37,831 bases of DNA from Prevotella sp. (GTDB lineage Bacteria > Bacteroidota > Bacteroidia > Bacteroidales > Bacteroidaceae): NCBI GenBank assembly GCA_017477435.1, contig JAFUVV010000019.1, positions 1-37,831 on the forward strand, written 5' to 3'. Numbering within the stretch: position 1 is the stretch's first letter; every line of letters starts with the position of its first letter. This document shows, one piece after another, positions 1 to 7,561 of this stretch. A program made the position numbers and the translations under genes. The notes beneath the pieces are model-generated. The model had not been told where the DNA came from. It did not search any database and worked only from the letters and a program-made list of their open reading frames with translations.

Positions 1-573
1 AAGGAAATATCTAAACTCTTCCTGGGCAACACCCTCACCACAGAGGCACAGGCCACGGGAAGCGAAGCCCTCGGCAATGTGCATAAGAAGGAGGAAGACC
101 AAATCCTGAAGGCAGATCAGAATTTTGTCCTCAACGTACTCAACTACGACATGGCCGATATCTTTGCGGCCATGGGCGTCAATACGCAGGGGGGTATGTT
201 CACCTTCCCCGAACCGAAATACATCGACCTCACCGCGAAGTCCAACATCCTGGTGCAACTCCAGTCCAACTTCCGGCTCCCCATCTCCGACGACTATCTC
301 TACGAGACGTTCGGCATCGAGAAGCCCAAGAACTACAACGAAATGAAACAGCAAATTGAGGACAATCATCTCCTCCAGCAGGTGCTTTCATCGCCTGGCA
401 TACAGTTCCATGAGGGCGATGATGACCAGGATGACGGACAGGAAGACCCGGAGGTTCGTAATGACGATAGAACGTTATCACGAAATCACGAGAAAAAGAA
501 GACCGTCAAAAACATACTGCGGAGTTTTTTCGCACGAGCCCCTCGCGACCGGGGGGCAGTTTTAGAATGGTAG
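1..573 (+). CDS. Mu-like phage portal protein (DUF935/gp29 type), C-terminal part
   Basis: The reading frame is open from base 1, so this is the last 190 residues of a longer protein whose start lies left of the window. The motif LGNTLTTEAQATGS near the start, followed by a segment of the type NVHKKEEDQI, is characteristic of the DUF935 family, the portal of Mu-like phages that forms the dodecameric DNA channel of the capsid. The tail is acidic (GDDDQDDGQEDPE) and then basic (HEKKKTVKN), a common low-complexity end in portals. The stop overlaps the start of the next gene by 7 bp (ATG at 567, TAG at 571-573), which indicates translational coupling. The family call rests on recognised motifs, not on a search. 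Confidence 0.8.
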   Translation, partial: KEISKLFLGNTLTTEAQATGSEALGNVHKKEEDQILKADQNFVLNVLNYDMADIFAAMGVNTQGGMFTFPEPKYIDLTAKSNILVQLQSNFRLPISDDYLYETFGIEKPKNYNEMKQQIEDNHLLQQVLSSPGIQFHEGDDDQDDGQEDPEVRNDDRTLSRNHEKKKTVKNILRSFFARAPRDRGAVLEW

Positions 574-1904
574 TCAACGACCTCTACTACGGTCCCGTAT
601 GGCGCGACACCATCGCGCCCATCAAGGCAGAGGCCTCTACGGTTTCCATCTCCGATGAAATCATAGCAGCAGCTCTCCGCAACATCTACCGACGCGATTT
701 CAACCCCCACGACGACATTGAACCGAACCTGTTCAATACCATCGCCCAAACCCTCGGTAGCGCCGTCACCGAAGGCTTCTCTGCAGGCAGCGGTTCCGCC
801 GCTGCCCCCAGCCTCGGTCAAGACCCATTCCTCCATGCCCTCCGCCATTCCACCGATGTCTTCGCAGCCTTCAAGACCCACCGGGCGCAGAACGACATGG
901 CCGCCCGTCTCCTCGATTCTAACGGCAATCTAAAGCCGTTCAAACAATGGAAGGAAGAGGTGCTCCCTATCGCCTCGCACCAGTGCAACAACTGGCTCGA
1001 AACGGAATACAACACGGCCGTACTCCGAGCACGTCAGGCCGCCAACTGGCAACAGTTCCAGCGTGAGAAGGACATACTGCCTAACCTCAAATGGCTACCG
1101 TCAACGTCGCCCAATCCGGGCGCGGACCACCGCCTGTTCTGGAACACCATCCTCCCCGTCGATCATCCCTTCTGGGACCAGCACCGACCCGGCGACCGCT
1201 GGAACTGCAAGTGTGACCTCACCTCCACCGACGAACAGCCCACCGACGTCCCGTCTGTTGCGACTCAGTCGCAACCCCAGAACACCCCTCAGTCCGGCCT
1301 AAAGAGTAACCCCGGCAAAACCGCCGAAGTATTCTCCGACGACCACCCCTATTTCCCCACAGACTGCCGCCACTGCGCCTTCTACAAGCCAGGCACCAAA
1401 GCCCGTCTGCAGAATGTGTTCACAGCTCGAGTAAAGGACTGTTACAACTGCCCGTATATCAATGGCTGCATTGGACGTGTTATGGAGAAAAAGCAGATAG
1501 ATGAAACCGCCTTTGCAAGGAAAAAAGAGGTGGAAGAACAGAACCTAATGTCCCTTCCTGTTGAGACAGACATTCAGTTTGAAAACATTTCTACGGGCAC
1601 TCTGCACCTATCAGGCAAGTCAAGAGGAAGGTTCTTAAAACACGCGCACCATGATTACGATGTAATCGCTGCTGTCTATGCGTGGAACCATCCAGAATCA
1701 CTTAGTTTCATAGAACCTTCTGCGCTGGGCGAAGGCAAAGACATGAACAATCCTGATGACGTGAGGAATATAAATAAAAAATGGAGGCGTGGCGTTAGGG
1801 GGTATCTTAAATATAGGCTCACCCACAACGGTAGAAATTTCATTATAAAGACTGAGAAGCTAAAGTGGGGAAACGAGCAATTCTACTCTATTATAGAGGA
1901 ATAA
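567..1904 (+). CDS. Mu F-like phage head morphogenesis protein with C-terminal putative PBECR-type nuclease domain
   Basis: The protein has 445 residues. Residues about 90-220 match the Mu F/SPP1 gp7 minor head protein family: YNTAVLRARQAANW, then HRLFW, and the hallmark HPFWDQHRPGDRWNCKCDL. This protein sits with the portal and is injected or packaged at capsid assembly. Residues 267-301 carry five cysteines in CxxC-x21-CxxC-x5-C spacing, possibly a metal site. Residues about 335-445 form a separate small domain (SGKSRGRFLKHAHHDYD, later NFIIKTEKLKWGNEQFYSII) resembling the phage Barnase/EndoU/ColicinE5-D/RelE-like nucleases known to be fused to F-like proteins. The DNA becomes clearly more AT-rich from about base 1490, in step with the domain change, suggesting separate acquisition of the C-terminus. 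The head-protein call is firm; the nuclease call is an inference from overall pattern. Confidence 0.82.
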   Translation: MVVNDLYYGPVWRDTIAPIKAEASTVSISDEIIAAALRNIYRRDFNPHDDIEPNLFNTIAQTLGSAVTEGFSAGSGSAAAPSLGQDPFLHALRHSTDVFAAFKTHRAQNDMAARLLDSNGNLKPFKQWKEEVLPIASHQCNNWLETEYNTAVLRARQAANWQQFQREKDILPNLKWLPSTSPNPGADHRLFWNTILPVDHPFWDQHRPGDRWNCKCDLTSTDEQPTDVPSVATQSQPQNTPQSGLKSNPGKTAEVFSDDHPYFPTDCRHCAFYKPGTKARLQNVFTARVKDCYNCPYINGCIGRVMEKKQIDETAFARKKEVEEQNLMSLPVETDIQFENISTGTLHLSGKSRGRFLKHAHHDYDVIAAVYAWNHPESLSFIEPSALGEGKDMNNPDDVRNINKKWRRGVRGYLKYRLTHNGRNFIIKTEKLKWGNEQFYSIIEE

Positions 1905-1973
1905 AAAAAGCCTACCTTGCCGACGATCCGAGACAGACCATTTCGATGTTACCATCTACTTCTGCAGGTAAGC
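1903..1973 (-). ncRNA. Candidate small RNA antisense between head protein and terminase genes
   Basis: On the minus strand a promoter matching TTTG-N19-TATATTTG (2005-2008 and 1978-1985) is followed 4 nt later by a 71-nt stretch whose first seven bases (GCUUACC, 1973-1967) pair with GGUAGGC (1916-1910), leading straight into a run of seven U (1909-1903). The middle holds a GAUG-GUAA-CAUC tetraloop hairpin. Thus promoter, closing stem and terminator are fitted to a single short transcript. The 3' end overlaps the stop codon of the head protein gene. No start codon followed by a useful frame is present. It resembles no RNA family I recognise; a role as a phage-encoded regulator or antisense RNA is speculative. 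The alternative is a plus-strand leader hairpin of the terminase gene. Confidence 0.55.
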
Positions 1974-1977
1974 GATG

Positions 1978-2008
1978 CAAATATAAGCATTTATTCTGAA
2001 ACAACAAA
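1978..2008 (-). promoter_or_regulatory. Promoter of the candidate small RNA
   Basis: Minus-strand TTTG at 2005-2008 and TATATTTG at 1978-1985 are separated by exactly 19 nt, matching the Bacteroidetes primary sigma consensus. It points away from the terminase gene and towards the 3' end of the head gene. Confidence 0.55.
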
Positions 2009-2023
2009 CAAAAAGAAGAAAAA

Positions 2024-3556
2024 ATGAAGCAAATAGACAAAAATGCACTCCTCGACTGGGAAAAATACAAGGAAGCCATCTATCGGTCAACACCAGTCGA
2101 TACATCGATGAGCCACGCCGAAAGGGAGAAACATCGTCTCTATCTGGAGGCACACCCCATCGAGTGGATTAAGTTCTTCTTTCCCGGCTATGCCAAATAT
2201 GAGTTTGCAGACTTCCAGAAACGGGCCATACGCCGCATCCTCGCCCACGACGAATGGTACGAGGTGCTGTCCTGGTCCCGCGAGTTGGCCAAATCGACCA
2301 TCACCATGTTCGTTGTCCTATTCCTGGCACTCACCGGGAAGAAGCGCAATATACTCCTCACGTCCAATTCCAGGGACAATGCCGTCCGTCTCCTCGCTCC
2401 CTATCGCGCCAACCTCGAAGCCAATGCACGCATAGAGGCATACTATGGCAAGCAGCCCTCTCTCGGCAACTGGACTGAGGATGAGTTTATCACCAAGGGG
2501 GGTGTGGCCTTCCGGGCCATCGGTGCCGGACAGTCGCCCCGTGGTTCCCGCAACGAGGCCATACGTCCTGACGTGCTGCTCGTCGATGACTTCGACACCG
2601 ATGAGGACACCAAGAACCCGGACATCATACAGAAACGCTGGGAATGGTGGGAACAGGCACTATATCCAACGCGCTCCACTTCCGAACCCACGCTCATCCT
2701 CTTCTGTGGCAACATCATTGCCAAGGACTGCTGCATCACCCGTGCCGGAGAGATTGCCGATCATTGGGATATCGTCAACATCCGCGACAAGAACGGACGC
2801 AGCACATGGCCGGAGAAGAACACGGAGGAGCATATCGACCGCACACTCTCAAAGATCTCCACACTCTCCCAGCAGCATGAGTATTTCAACAATCCCATCT
2901 CCGAAGGCGAGATATTCAAGGACGTGGTCTATGGCAAGATACCGGCGCTCTCCAAGTTCCGCGCACTGGTCATCTACGGTGACCCCGCACCGGGCGAGTC
3001 CAAGGGGAAGAAGGGAAAGTCATTCAAGGCGGTCATGCTCATGGGAAAAATCGCCGATAAGGTCTATGTCATCAAGTCGCGGCTCGCCCAGGCACTCAAT
3101 GCGGAGTTCATCGACTGGTATGTGCAGTTACTCCAGTTCGTAGCCGGGAGAAGCAATGTCTATTGCTACATGGAGAACAACAAACTCCAGGACCCGTTCT
3201 TCCAGCAGGTCTTCAAACCGCTCGTGCAAAAGGTCCGTAAGGAAAAGGGCATCGACCTCTATATCCGGGGCGACGAGGAAAAGAAGACGGACAAGGCTAC
3301 GCGCATCGAGGCGAACCTGGAACCCGTCAACCGCGAAGGCAACCTCATACTCAACCAGGACGAGCGCGACAACCCGCACATGGAGGAACTCGAAGATCAG
3401 TTCAAACTCTTCACCCTCAACCTCAAATACCCCGCTGACGGCCCGGATGCCGTCGAGGGTGGACTGCGCAAACTCAACGAACTGACAGCCTCCCTCGAAC
3501 CGCCGGTTAAGATCACGGCAAAAGACTTACGCACCAAAAACAAATACCGTATATAA
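2024..3556 (+). CDS. Phage large terminase subunit (ATPase-nuclease)
   Basis: The 510-residue protein has the two-domain structure of large terminases, the motor that packages phage DNA into proheads. The ATPase half has an atypical Walker A at residues 83-92 (SWSRELAKST), typical of phage terminases, and Walker B at about 183-191 (DVLLVDDFD). A coupling-type motif (LILFCGN) follows near residue 225. The nuclease half shows the three acidic clusters expected of the RNase H fold: YGDPAPG at about 318, YMENN at 382-386, and DGPDA at about 472-476. The start is ATG at 2024, preceded by an A/G-rich stretch but no clear Shine-Dalgarno. It is placed after the portal and F genes. Length is normal and there is no sign of decay. 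Confidence 0.92.
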   Translation: MKQIDKNALLDWEKYKEAIYRSTPVDTSMSHAEREKHRLYLEAHPIEWIKFFFPGYAKYEFADFQKRAIRRILAHDEWYEVLSWSRELAKSTITMFVVLFLALTGKKRNILLTSNSRDNAVRLLAPYRANLEANARIEAYYGKQPSLGNWTEDEFITKGGVAFRAIGAGQSPRGSRNEAIRPDVLLVDDFDTDEDTKNPDIIQKRWEWWEQALYPTRSTSEPTLILFCGNIIAKDCCITRAGEIADHWDIVNIRDKNGRSTWPEKNTEEHIDRTLSKISTLSQQHEYFNNPISEGEIFKDVVYGKIPALSKFRALVIYGDPAPGESKGKKGKSFKAVMLMGKIADKVYVIKSRLAQALNAEFIDWYVQLLQFVAGRSNVYCYMENNKLQDPFFQQVFKPLVQKVRKEKGIDLYIRGDEEKKTDKATRIEANLEPVNREGNLILNQDERDNPHMEELEDQFKLFTLNLKYPADGPDAVEGGLRKLNELTASLEPPVKITAKDLRTKNKYRI

Positions 3557-3588
3557 CAACTATAGCATCTATTACAACTATAGCATCT

Positions 3589-4206
3589 ATGACCCCACAA
3601 CAATTCACAGCGCTCGTAAAGGCCAAGGAAAAGGAAATACGTGACGCCATCCATCGCCGATTGCCTGTCAAGATTGGACGCATCGCTCAAGATCACTTCC
3701 AGGACAACTTCCGGCAGGGCGGATTCGTTGACGGAGGCCTGCATCCATGGCCCGTCACGCGCCGTCAAAGGCTACGGGTAGGCGATGGAACATCGGGAAT
3801 GCAAGCCGGGGGGAAATCGGCCAACTCTCAGTATGGTCCCCTGATGTCTGCCCGGAAGAACCTCTACGGATCCATCCGCTACGTCCCTGGTGACGCACAG
3901 GTGGTGGTAGGTACCAGTGTTCCTTATGCAGCCGTACATAATCAGGGAGCGACCATCACCTCTCATCCGCGGGTCACGCCGAAGATGCGGCGTTTCGCAT
4001 GGGCTAAGTTCTTCGCCAATGGTGGCGGTTCCACCGCCGCTAACCCGGAGGCAGACAAATGGAAAGCCCTTGCCCTCACTAAAAAGGAAAAACTGACTGT
4101 CACTTCTCGCATCCCAAAACGGCAGTTCATTGGCCCCTCACAGGAACTTAGCCAAAAAGTCAGTCAGGCTATCGAAAAAGAAATAACGAATATCCTCAAT
4201 AATTAA
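3589..4206 (+). CDS. Phage virion morphogenesis protein (Mu gpG / PF05069 type)
   Basis: The 205-residue protein begins with a basic helical region and contains the family hallmarks: an FxxGGxxxxxW pattern (FVDGGLHPWPVTRR), SARKNLYGSIRY near the middle, and VPYAAVHNQGATI, then a conserved C-terminal RIPKRQFIGPS before a terminal helix. Members act in capsid or tail completion of Mu-like and P2-like phages. It starts 32 bp after the terminase stop and is 3 bp before the next gene, so it belongs to the same late operon. Two short near-repeats (acaactatagcatctat-type) lie just before its start at about 3557-3588; they may simply be spacer. Confidence 0.85.
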   Translation: MTPQQFTALVKAKEKEIRDAIHRRLPVKIGRIAQDHFQDNFRQGGFVDGGLHPWPVTRRQRLRVGDGTSGMQAGGKSANSQYGPLMSARKNLYGSIRYVPGDAQVVVGTSVPYAAVHNQGATITSHPRVTPKMRRFAWAKFFANGGGSTAANPEADKWKALALTKKEKLTVTSRIPKRQFIGPSQELSQKVSQAIEKEITNILNN

Positions 4207-4209
4207 GAC

Positions 4210-4635
4210 ATGGAACAAATTCTCATTAACATCCTGAACCGTATCGATGATCAGGTCCCAGGACTTTCTCTCGTAGATGAAGACTACGGGCAACTCGAAT
4301 TCGTAGAAGATACTTATCCCGTTACTTTCCCATGCGTTCTCGTGGGGAACATCAATACAGATTGGGAGGGTACAAAGCAGGGATGCCAACGCGGAAAGGC
4401 AACCTTCACCACACGTCTTGCTATCGACTGCTACGACGATACGCACGTCTCATCTGGAACAACAGGGAAAATTGCAGAACGAATGGCACTCAAGAAGGCT
4501 GTTGTCAATGCACTGCAGGGCTTCATCCCTGATAACTGTGCAAGTCCGATGTTCCGGCAGAATTCAAGGGATTTCTCGCTCGCTGGAGGCATCAAGGTAT
4601 ATGAGACCACATTTCGTTTCTCCATCCACGATTGA
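4210..4635 (+). CDS. Tail-terminator-like phage structural protein (hypothetical)
   Basis: The 141-residue protein lies directly after the virion morphogenesis gene, the position where Mu-like phages encode small tail-terminator or gp37-like proteins. The layout fits that fold: an N-terminal helix (EQILINILNRIDDQV), a central strand-rich part with FPCVLVGNI, and a final beta segment (GIKVYETTFRFSI). I do not see a diagnostic motif, so the role rests mainly on position and shape. It ends 1 bp before the stop of a convergent gene. After it the expected tail genes (sheath, tube, tape measure) are missing. Confidence 0.6.
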   Translation: MEQILINILNRIDDQVPGLSLVDEDYGQLEFVEDTYPVTFPCVLVGNINTDWEGTKQGCQRGKATFTTRLAIDCYDDTHVSSGTTGKIAERMALKKAVVNALQGFIPDNCASPMFRQNSRDFSLAGGIKVYETTFRFSIHD

Positions 4636-4636
4636 G

Positions 4637-4909
4637 TCAGAAGTCTTCATCCATGAACAGACAAAGTTGCTGCTCCGTCAGACGAGGCTTCCTCACCTTG
4701 GGAACACCGCGCTTGACGATGGCATCTACTTCCTTGGCCTTCGTCCGGATAATCGACATGATGCGCTCTTCTGAGATGAAGAACTCGCGCTCTGACAACT
4801 GCTTCAGCGCGTCGTCATAGCGAAGTCTTTGCCGTTCGGTCCAATAATACCAGCGACGGCAAAGTGCATCATCACGTTTCTGAATCAGGCTCTTGTTTCT
4901 TCCCCTCAC
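4637..4909 (-). CDS. Small conserved protein associated with Bacteroidetes Mu-like phages, function unknown
   Basis: The product is about 90 basic residues rich in helix-forming segments, with recognisable core stretches RRWYYWTERQRLRYDDAL and LSEREFFISEERIMSIIR. I associate similar proteins with transposable phages of Bacteroidetes, but their function is unknown to me. The frame can be extended to TTG at 4933, but that codon lies inside a promoter -7 box (TACTTTTG, 4931-4938), so GTG at 4909 is preferred. It converges on the late operon with 1 bp between stops. The C-terminal basic stretch (VKRGVPKVRKPRL) could bind nucleic acid, which is speculative. Confidence 0.6.
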   Translation of the reverse strand: MRGRNKSLIQKRDDALCRRWYYWTERQRLRYDDALKQLSEREFFISEERIMSIIRTKAKEVDAIVKRGVPKVRKPRLTEQQLCLFMDEDF

Positions 4910-4930
4910 GTATCCAAAAAACCAATTATG

Positions 4931-4938
4931 CAAAAGTA
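4931..4938 (-). promoter_or_regulatory. Putative -7 promoter box for the small minus-strand phage gene
   Basis: TACTTTTG on the minus strand matches TAnnTTTG. A TTG lies about 18 nt upstream (4957-4959). It would give a leader of about 15 nt before the GTG at 4909. Confidence 0.35.
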
Positions 4939-5020
4939 ATAAATAATATTCAAAAACAACATCAAAATTGAATATTTTTACATCTTAAACACAAAAAACG
5001 CCCTTTACGCGTGTAAATAG

Positions 5021-5062
5021 TAATTGAAAAGTATACCACCATAATAATTGAAAAGTATACCA
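5021..5062 (+). repeat. Left-end doubled transposase-binding repeat of the IS21 element
   Basis: An 18-bp sequence (TAATTGAAAAGTATACCA) occurs at 5021-5038 and again at 5045-5062. The inner 12 bp recur, inverted, at the right end of the IS. Confidence 0.85.
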
Positions 5063-5130
5063 TGTGGGTCGTGGATTTTACGTTATAATAGTAGTTCACA
5101 AGAGTACTGTTTAGCGTACAAAGAGTAAAG

Positions 5131-6726
5131 ATGATCGACATGGACAAAAAAGAACAGATTCTACATTACCATCGCATTGATGGTTTGAGTTTACGGGAGA
5201 TTTCCCGCAGGGTTGGTCTTAACCGTAAGACCGTGACCCGCTACATCCGTGAGTATGAGGCTCAGGTGTTGTCTGACCCGGAAGAGGGTGCTGACATGTG
5301 CCTGGCAAGCAGACCTAAGTATCCGCCGCGCAAGGTAGAGCGCAGCAAGTTGACAGAAGCCGTCTGTGCGGAGATTGAGTACTGGCTATCGGAGAATGCG
5401 AAGCGCCGGCAGACAGGCATGAGGAAGCAGTGCCTGAAGCGACAGGACATCCACCGCGCCTTGGTAGAGAAGGGCTTCAGCATCAGCTATTCGAGCGTGT
5501 GCAAGTACATCCAGCAGCGCAAGGCGGAGAAGCGGAGCAAGCCCAAGGATGTGTTCATCAAGCAGTACTACGAGCCCGGCGAGGAGTGCGAGTTTGACTG
5601 GGGCGAGGTCAAGCTGCGCATAGCGGGCAAGCAGGTCACCTTCACGATGGCCGTCTTTGCCCTGTGCCACAGCGAGGGCCGCTGGGCCTACCTCTTCCGC
5701 CATCAGGACAACCTGGCCTTCATGGAGTCGCACCGCAACTTCTTCCACGACGTGCACGGTGTACCCCATATGATGGTGTACGACAACATGAAGGTGGCCG
5801 TCATCCTCAGGCCTGACGGCAAGCAGCCCACGGAGTCGTTGCTGCGCATGGAGGCCTTCTACGGCTTCTCGCACCGTTTCTGCAATGCCCGTGCAGGCTG
5901 GGAGAAGGGGCATGTGGAGCGCAGCGTGGACTTTGTCCGAGGACGCGCCTTCACCACGCGCGTCGACTTCGACTCCATCCAGAGCGCCCAGCAGTGGCTG
6001 AGCCGCATCTGCGACAACATCAACAGGGAAAGCGGCAGCATCGCCACGGGTGACAAGCGGCAGGCACTGCGCAGGGACATGGAGTGCATGCTCCACTTCC
6101 CCGGTGACTTCGGCTGCTTCGACCTGCTGCAGGCTACAGTGGACAAGCAGGCCACCATCTGCGTGAAGAACTCGCACTACTCCGTGCCCGACCACCTCGT
6201 GGGGCAGACCGTCATCGTGCAGCTCTACTCGGAGAAGATACGTGTCTATGATGCTGCACACAAGAAGATGGCCGAGCACGAGCGCAGCTACTCCTCCGGC
6301 TCGTGGACGTTTGACATCAACCACTATATAAACACGCTCATGAAGAAGCCCGGTGCACTGAAGGGCTCCGTAGCCCTCAGACAGATGCCCGAGAAGATGC
6401 AGGAACTCTTCCGCGTCCACTTTGCCGATAACGGGAAGGACTTCCTGCGACTGCTCAAGTACTGCAGGGAGAGGGGCCATGACTACAGGGACATACTCGA
6501 TGCCGTCAGGCAGATACGCGTGCGCGGTGCGCGGCACATCACCTCTGACCAGATAAAGGTGGCGCTTGAGACAAGGGATGCCGCACCGCTGACGTTTACC
6601 GACAGCCAGAAGACGGATGCCTTCCTGGAGATAGAACTCGGAAGTGAGGACGTGCTGGCACAGCTCGACGGCATCATGCAGGGAAGCAATAATGCCACTG
6701 GTACGGAAAGGAGGTGTACACCATGA
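5131..6726 (+). CDS. istA: IS21-family transposase IstA
   Basis: The 531-residue transposase has an N-terminal helix-turn-helix (about residues 18-40, LSLREISRRVGLNRKTVTRYI), an integrase-core (DDE) domain with catalytic Asp156 (EFDWGEVKL), Asp218 (VYDNMK) and Glu263 (EKGHVERSV), and a C-terminal beta-rich region ending about residue 410. It cuts and joins the IS ends with help from IstB. The frame is intact and the length is normal, so the element may be active. ATG at 5131 is used as start; ATG at 5140 is an alternative. Its stop TGA (6724-6726) overlaps the istB start, the usual IS21 coupling. Confidence 0.95.
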   Translation: MIDMDKKEQILHYHRIDGLSLREISRRVGLNRKTVTRYIREYEAQVLSDPEEGADMCLASRPKYPPRKVERSKLTEAVCAEIEYWLSENAKRRQTGMRKQCLKRQDIHRALVEKGFSISYSSVCKYIQQRKAEKRSKPKDVFIKQYYEPGEECEFDWGEVKLRIAGKQVTFTMAVFALCHSEGRWAYLFRHQDNLAFMESHRNFFHDVHGVPHMMVYDNMKVAVILRPDGKQPTESLLRMEAFYGFSHRFCNARAGWEKGHVERSVDFVRGRAFTTRVDFDSIQSAQQWLSRICDNINRESGSIATGDKRQALRRDMECMLHFPGDFGCFDLLQATVDKQATICVKNSHYSVPDHLVGQTVIVQLYSEKIRVYDAAHKKMAEHERSYSSGSWTFDINHYINTLMKKPGALKGSVALRQMPEKMQELFRVHFADNGKDFLRLLKYCRERGHDYRDILDAVRQIRVRGARHITSDQIKVALETRDAAPLTFTDSQKTDAFLEIELGSEDVLAQLDGIMQGSNNATGTERRCTP

Positions 6727-7475
6727 ACGAGAGGGACATCATAGATGCATATGCCAGGGAACTCAAACTGGCTGCTGTGAGGGAGAACGTGACGCTCCTT
6801 GCCGAGGATGCCGTAAGGGAGCAGTGGGGACACCTCACCTTCCTCCGGCGGCTGCTGGAGGAGGAAGTGACCCGACGGCGAGAGAGAAGTAAGATAACCC
6901 GCATACACAGGGCCGACTTCCCGCAGATGAAGTATCTTGAAGAACTCAAGAGGGAGGAGCTGCCGCTGGAAGGACAGATGATACTGCCGGAAGTCGAGAC
7001 GCTCGACTTTATCAAGGAGGGACGAAGCATCGTCATGTACGGAAATCCCGGAACGGGAAAGACGCACACTGCCATCGGACTCGGCATCAAGGCTTGTCTT
7101 GAGGGCTACTCTGTCTTCTTTACCTCTGTCCCGCACCTGCTGACTATGATCAGAGAGGCAAAGACGGAGAAGACGCTGAGGAATCTGGAAATCAAGTTTG
7201 AGCGCTATGATCTCGTCATATGCGACGAACTCGGATATGTCGGCTTCGACAAGGAAAGTGCGGAGATGCTATTCAATCATCTCTCGCTCAGAACTGGAAA
7301 GAAATCTACGATTATCACGACGAACCTGCCCTTTACTAGGTGGGAGGAGGTGTTAAAAGATAAGGTATTATGCTCAGCACTCGTCGATAGATTATGTCAT
7401 AAATCCTACCTCGTCAACATGACAGGAACATCATATCGGATAAAAGAAACAAGAAAAATTATCAACAACAAGTAA
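6723..7475 (+). CDS. istB: IS21-family helper ATPase IstB
   Basis: The 250-residue AAA+ ATPase has Walker A GNPGTGKT (residues 107-114) and Walker B DLVICDEL (163-170), and an R-rich end. IstB forms ATP-dependent clamshell decamers on target DNA and activates IstA. ATG at 6723 is chosen over the in-frame GTG at 6714 because a strong AAAGGAGG (6707-6714) sits 8 nt before the ATG, unusual in this SD-poor genome, and because ATGA overlap with the istA stop is standard for the family. The frame is complete. Confidence 0.95.
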   Translation: MNERDIIDAYARELKLAAVRENVTLLAEDAVREQWGHLTFLRRLLEEEVTRRRERSKITRIHRADFPQMKYLEELKREELPLEGQMILPEVETLDFIKEGRSIVMYGNPGTGKTHTAIGLGIKACLEGYSVFFTSVPHLLTMIREAKTEKTLRNLEIKFERYDLVICDELGYVGFDKESAEMLFNHLSLRTGKKSTIITTNLPFTRWEEVLKDKVLCSALVDRLCHKSYLVNMTGTSYRIKETRKIINNK

Positions 7476-7493
7476 TGTTTAACAAACTTTTTG

Positions 7494-7501
7494 TACCTTT
7501 G
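7494..7501 (+). promoter_or_regulatory. Possible outward promoter box at the right end of the IS21 element
   Basis: TACCTTTG matches TAnnTTTG and lies between the istB stop and the right-end repeats, pointing out of the IS. No convincing -33 element is visible. It would read antisense through the integrase remnant. Confidence 0.3.
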
Positions 7502-7517
7502 CAGCACTCAACCGAAG

Positions 7518-7561
7518 TGGTATACTTTTAGATTATTATCTGGTATACTTTTGCGTTATCA
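7518..7561 (-). repeat. Right-end doubled transposase-binding repeat of the IS21 element
   Basis: TGGTATACTTTT occurs at 7518-7529 and 7541-7552, inverted relative to the left-end pair. Confidence 0.8.

Larger units (their letters stand above)
1..4909. mobile_element. Mu-like (transposable) prophage remnant, left part outside window
   Basis: A run of head genes typical of Mu-type phages is visible: the DUF935 portal end, an F-like head protein, a large terminase, a PF05069-type virion morphogenesis protein and a tail-terminator-like protein, followed by a small convergent gene. No major head protein, tail tube, sheath, tape measure or baseplate gene follows before the IS21 element, so on this side the late region stops early. 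The terminase lies downstream of portal and F here, whereas in Mu itself it lies upstream. The remnant boundaries are inferred: the left edge runs off the window and the right edge is set by the IS. Confidence 0.8.

Noticed and set aside
1910-1973. Hammerhead ribozyme in the candidate small RNA (stem followed by GAAA)
   Set aside because: The CUGANGA core is not present before the stem.
5386-6537. 383-codon minus-strand frame inside istA
   Set aside because: It is antisense to a firmly identified transposase and has the composition of a shadow frame.
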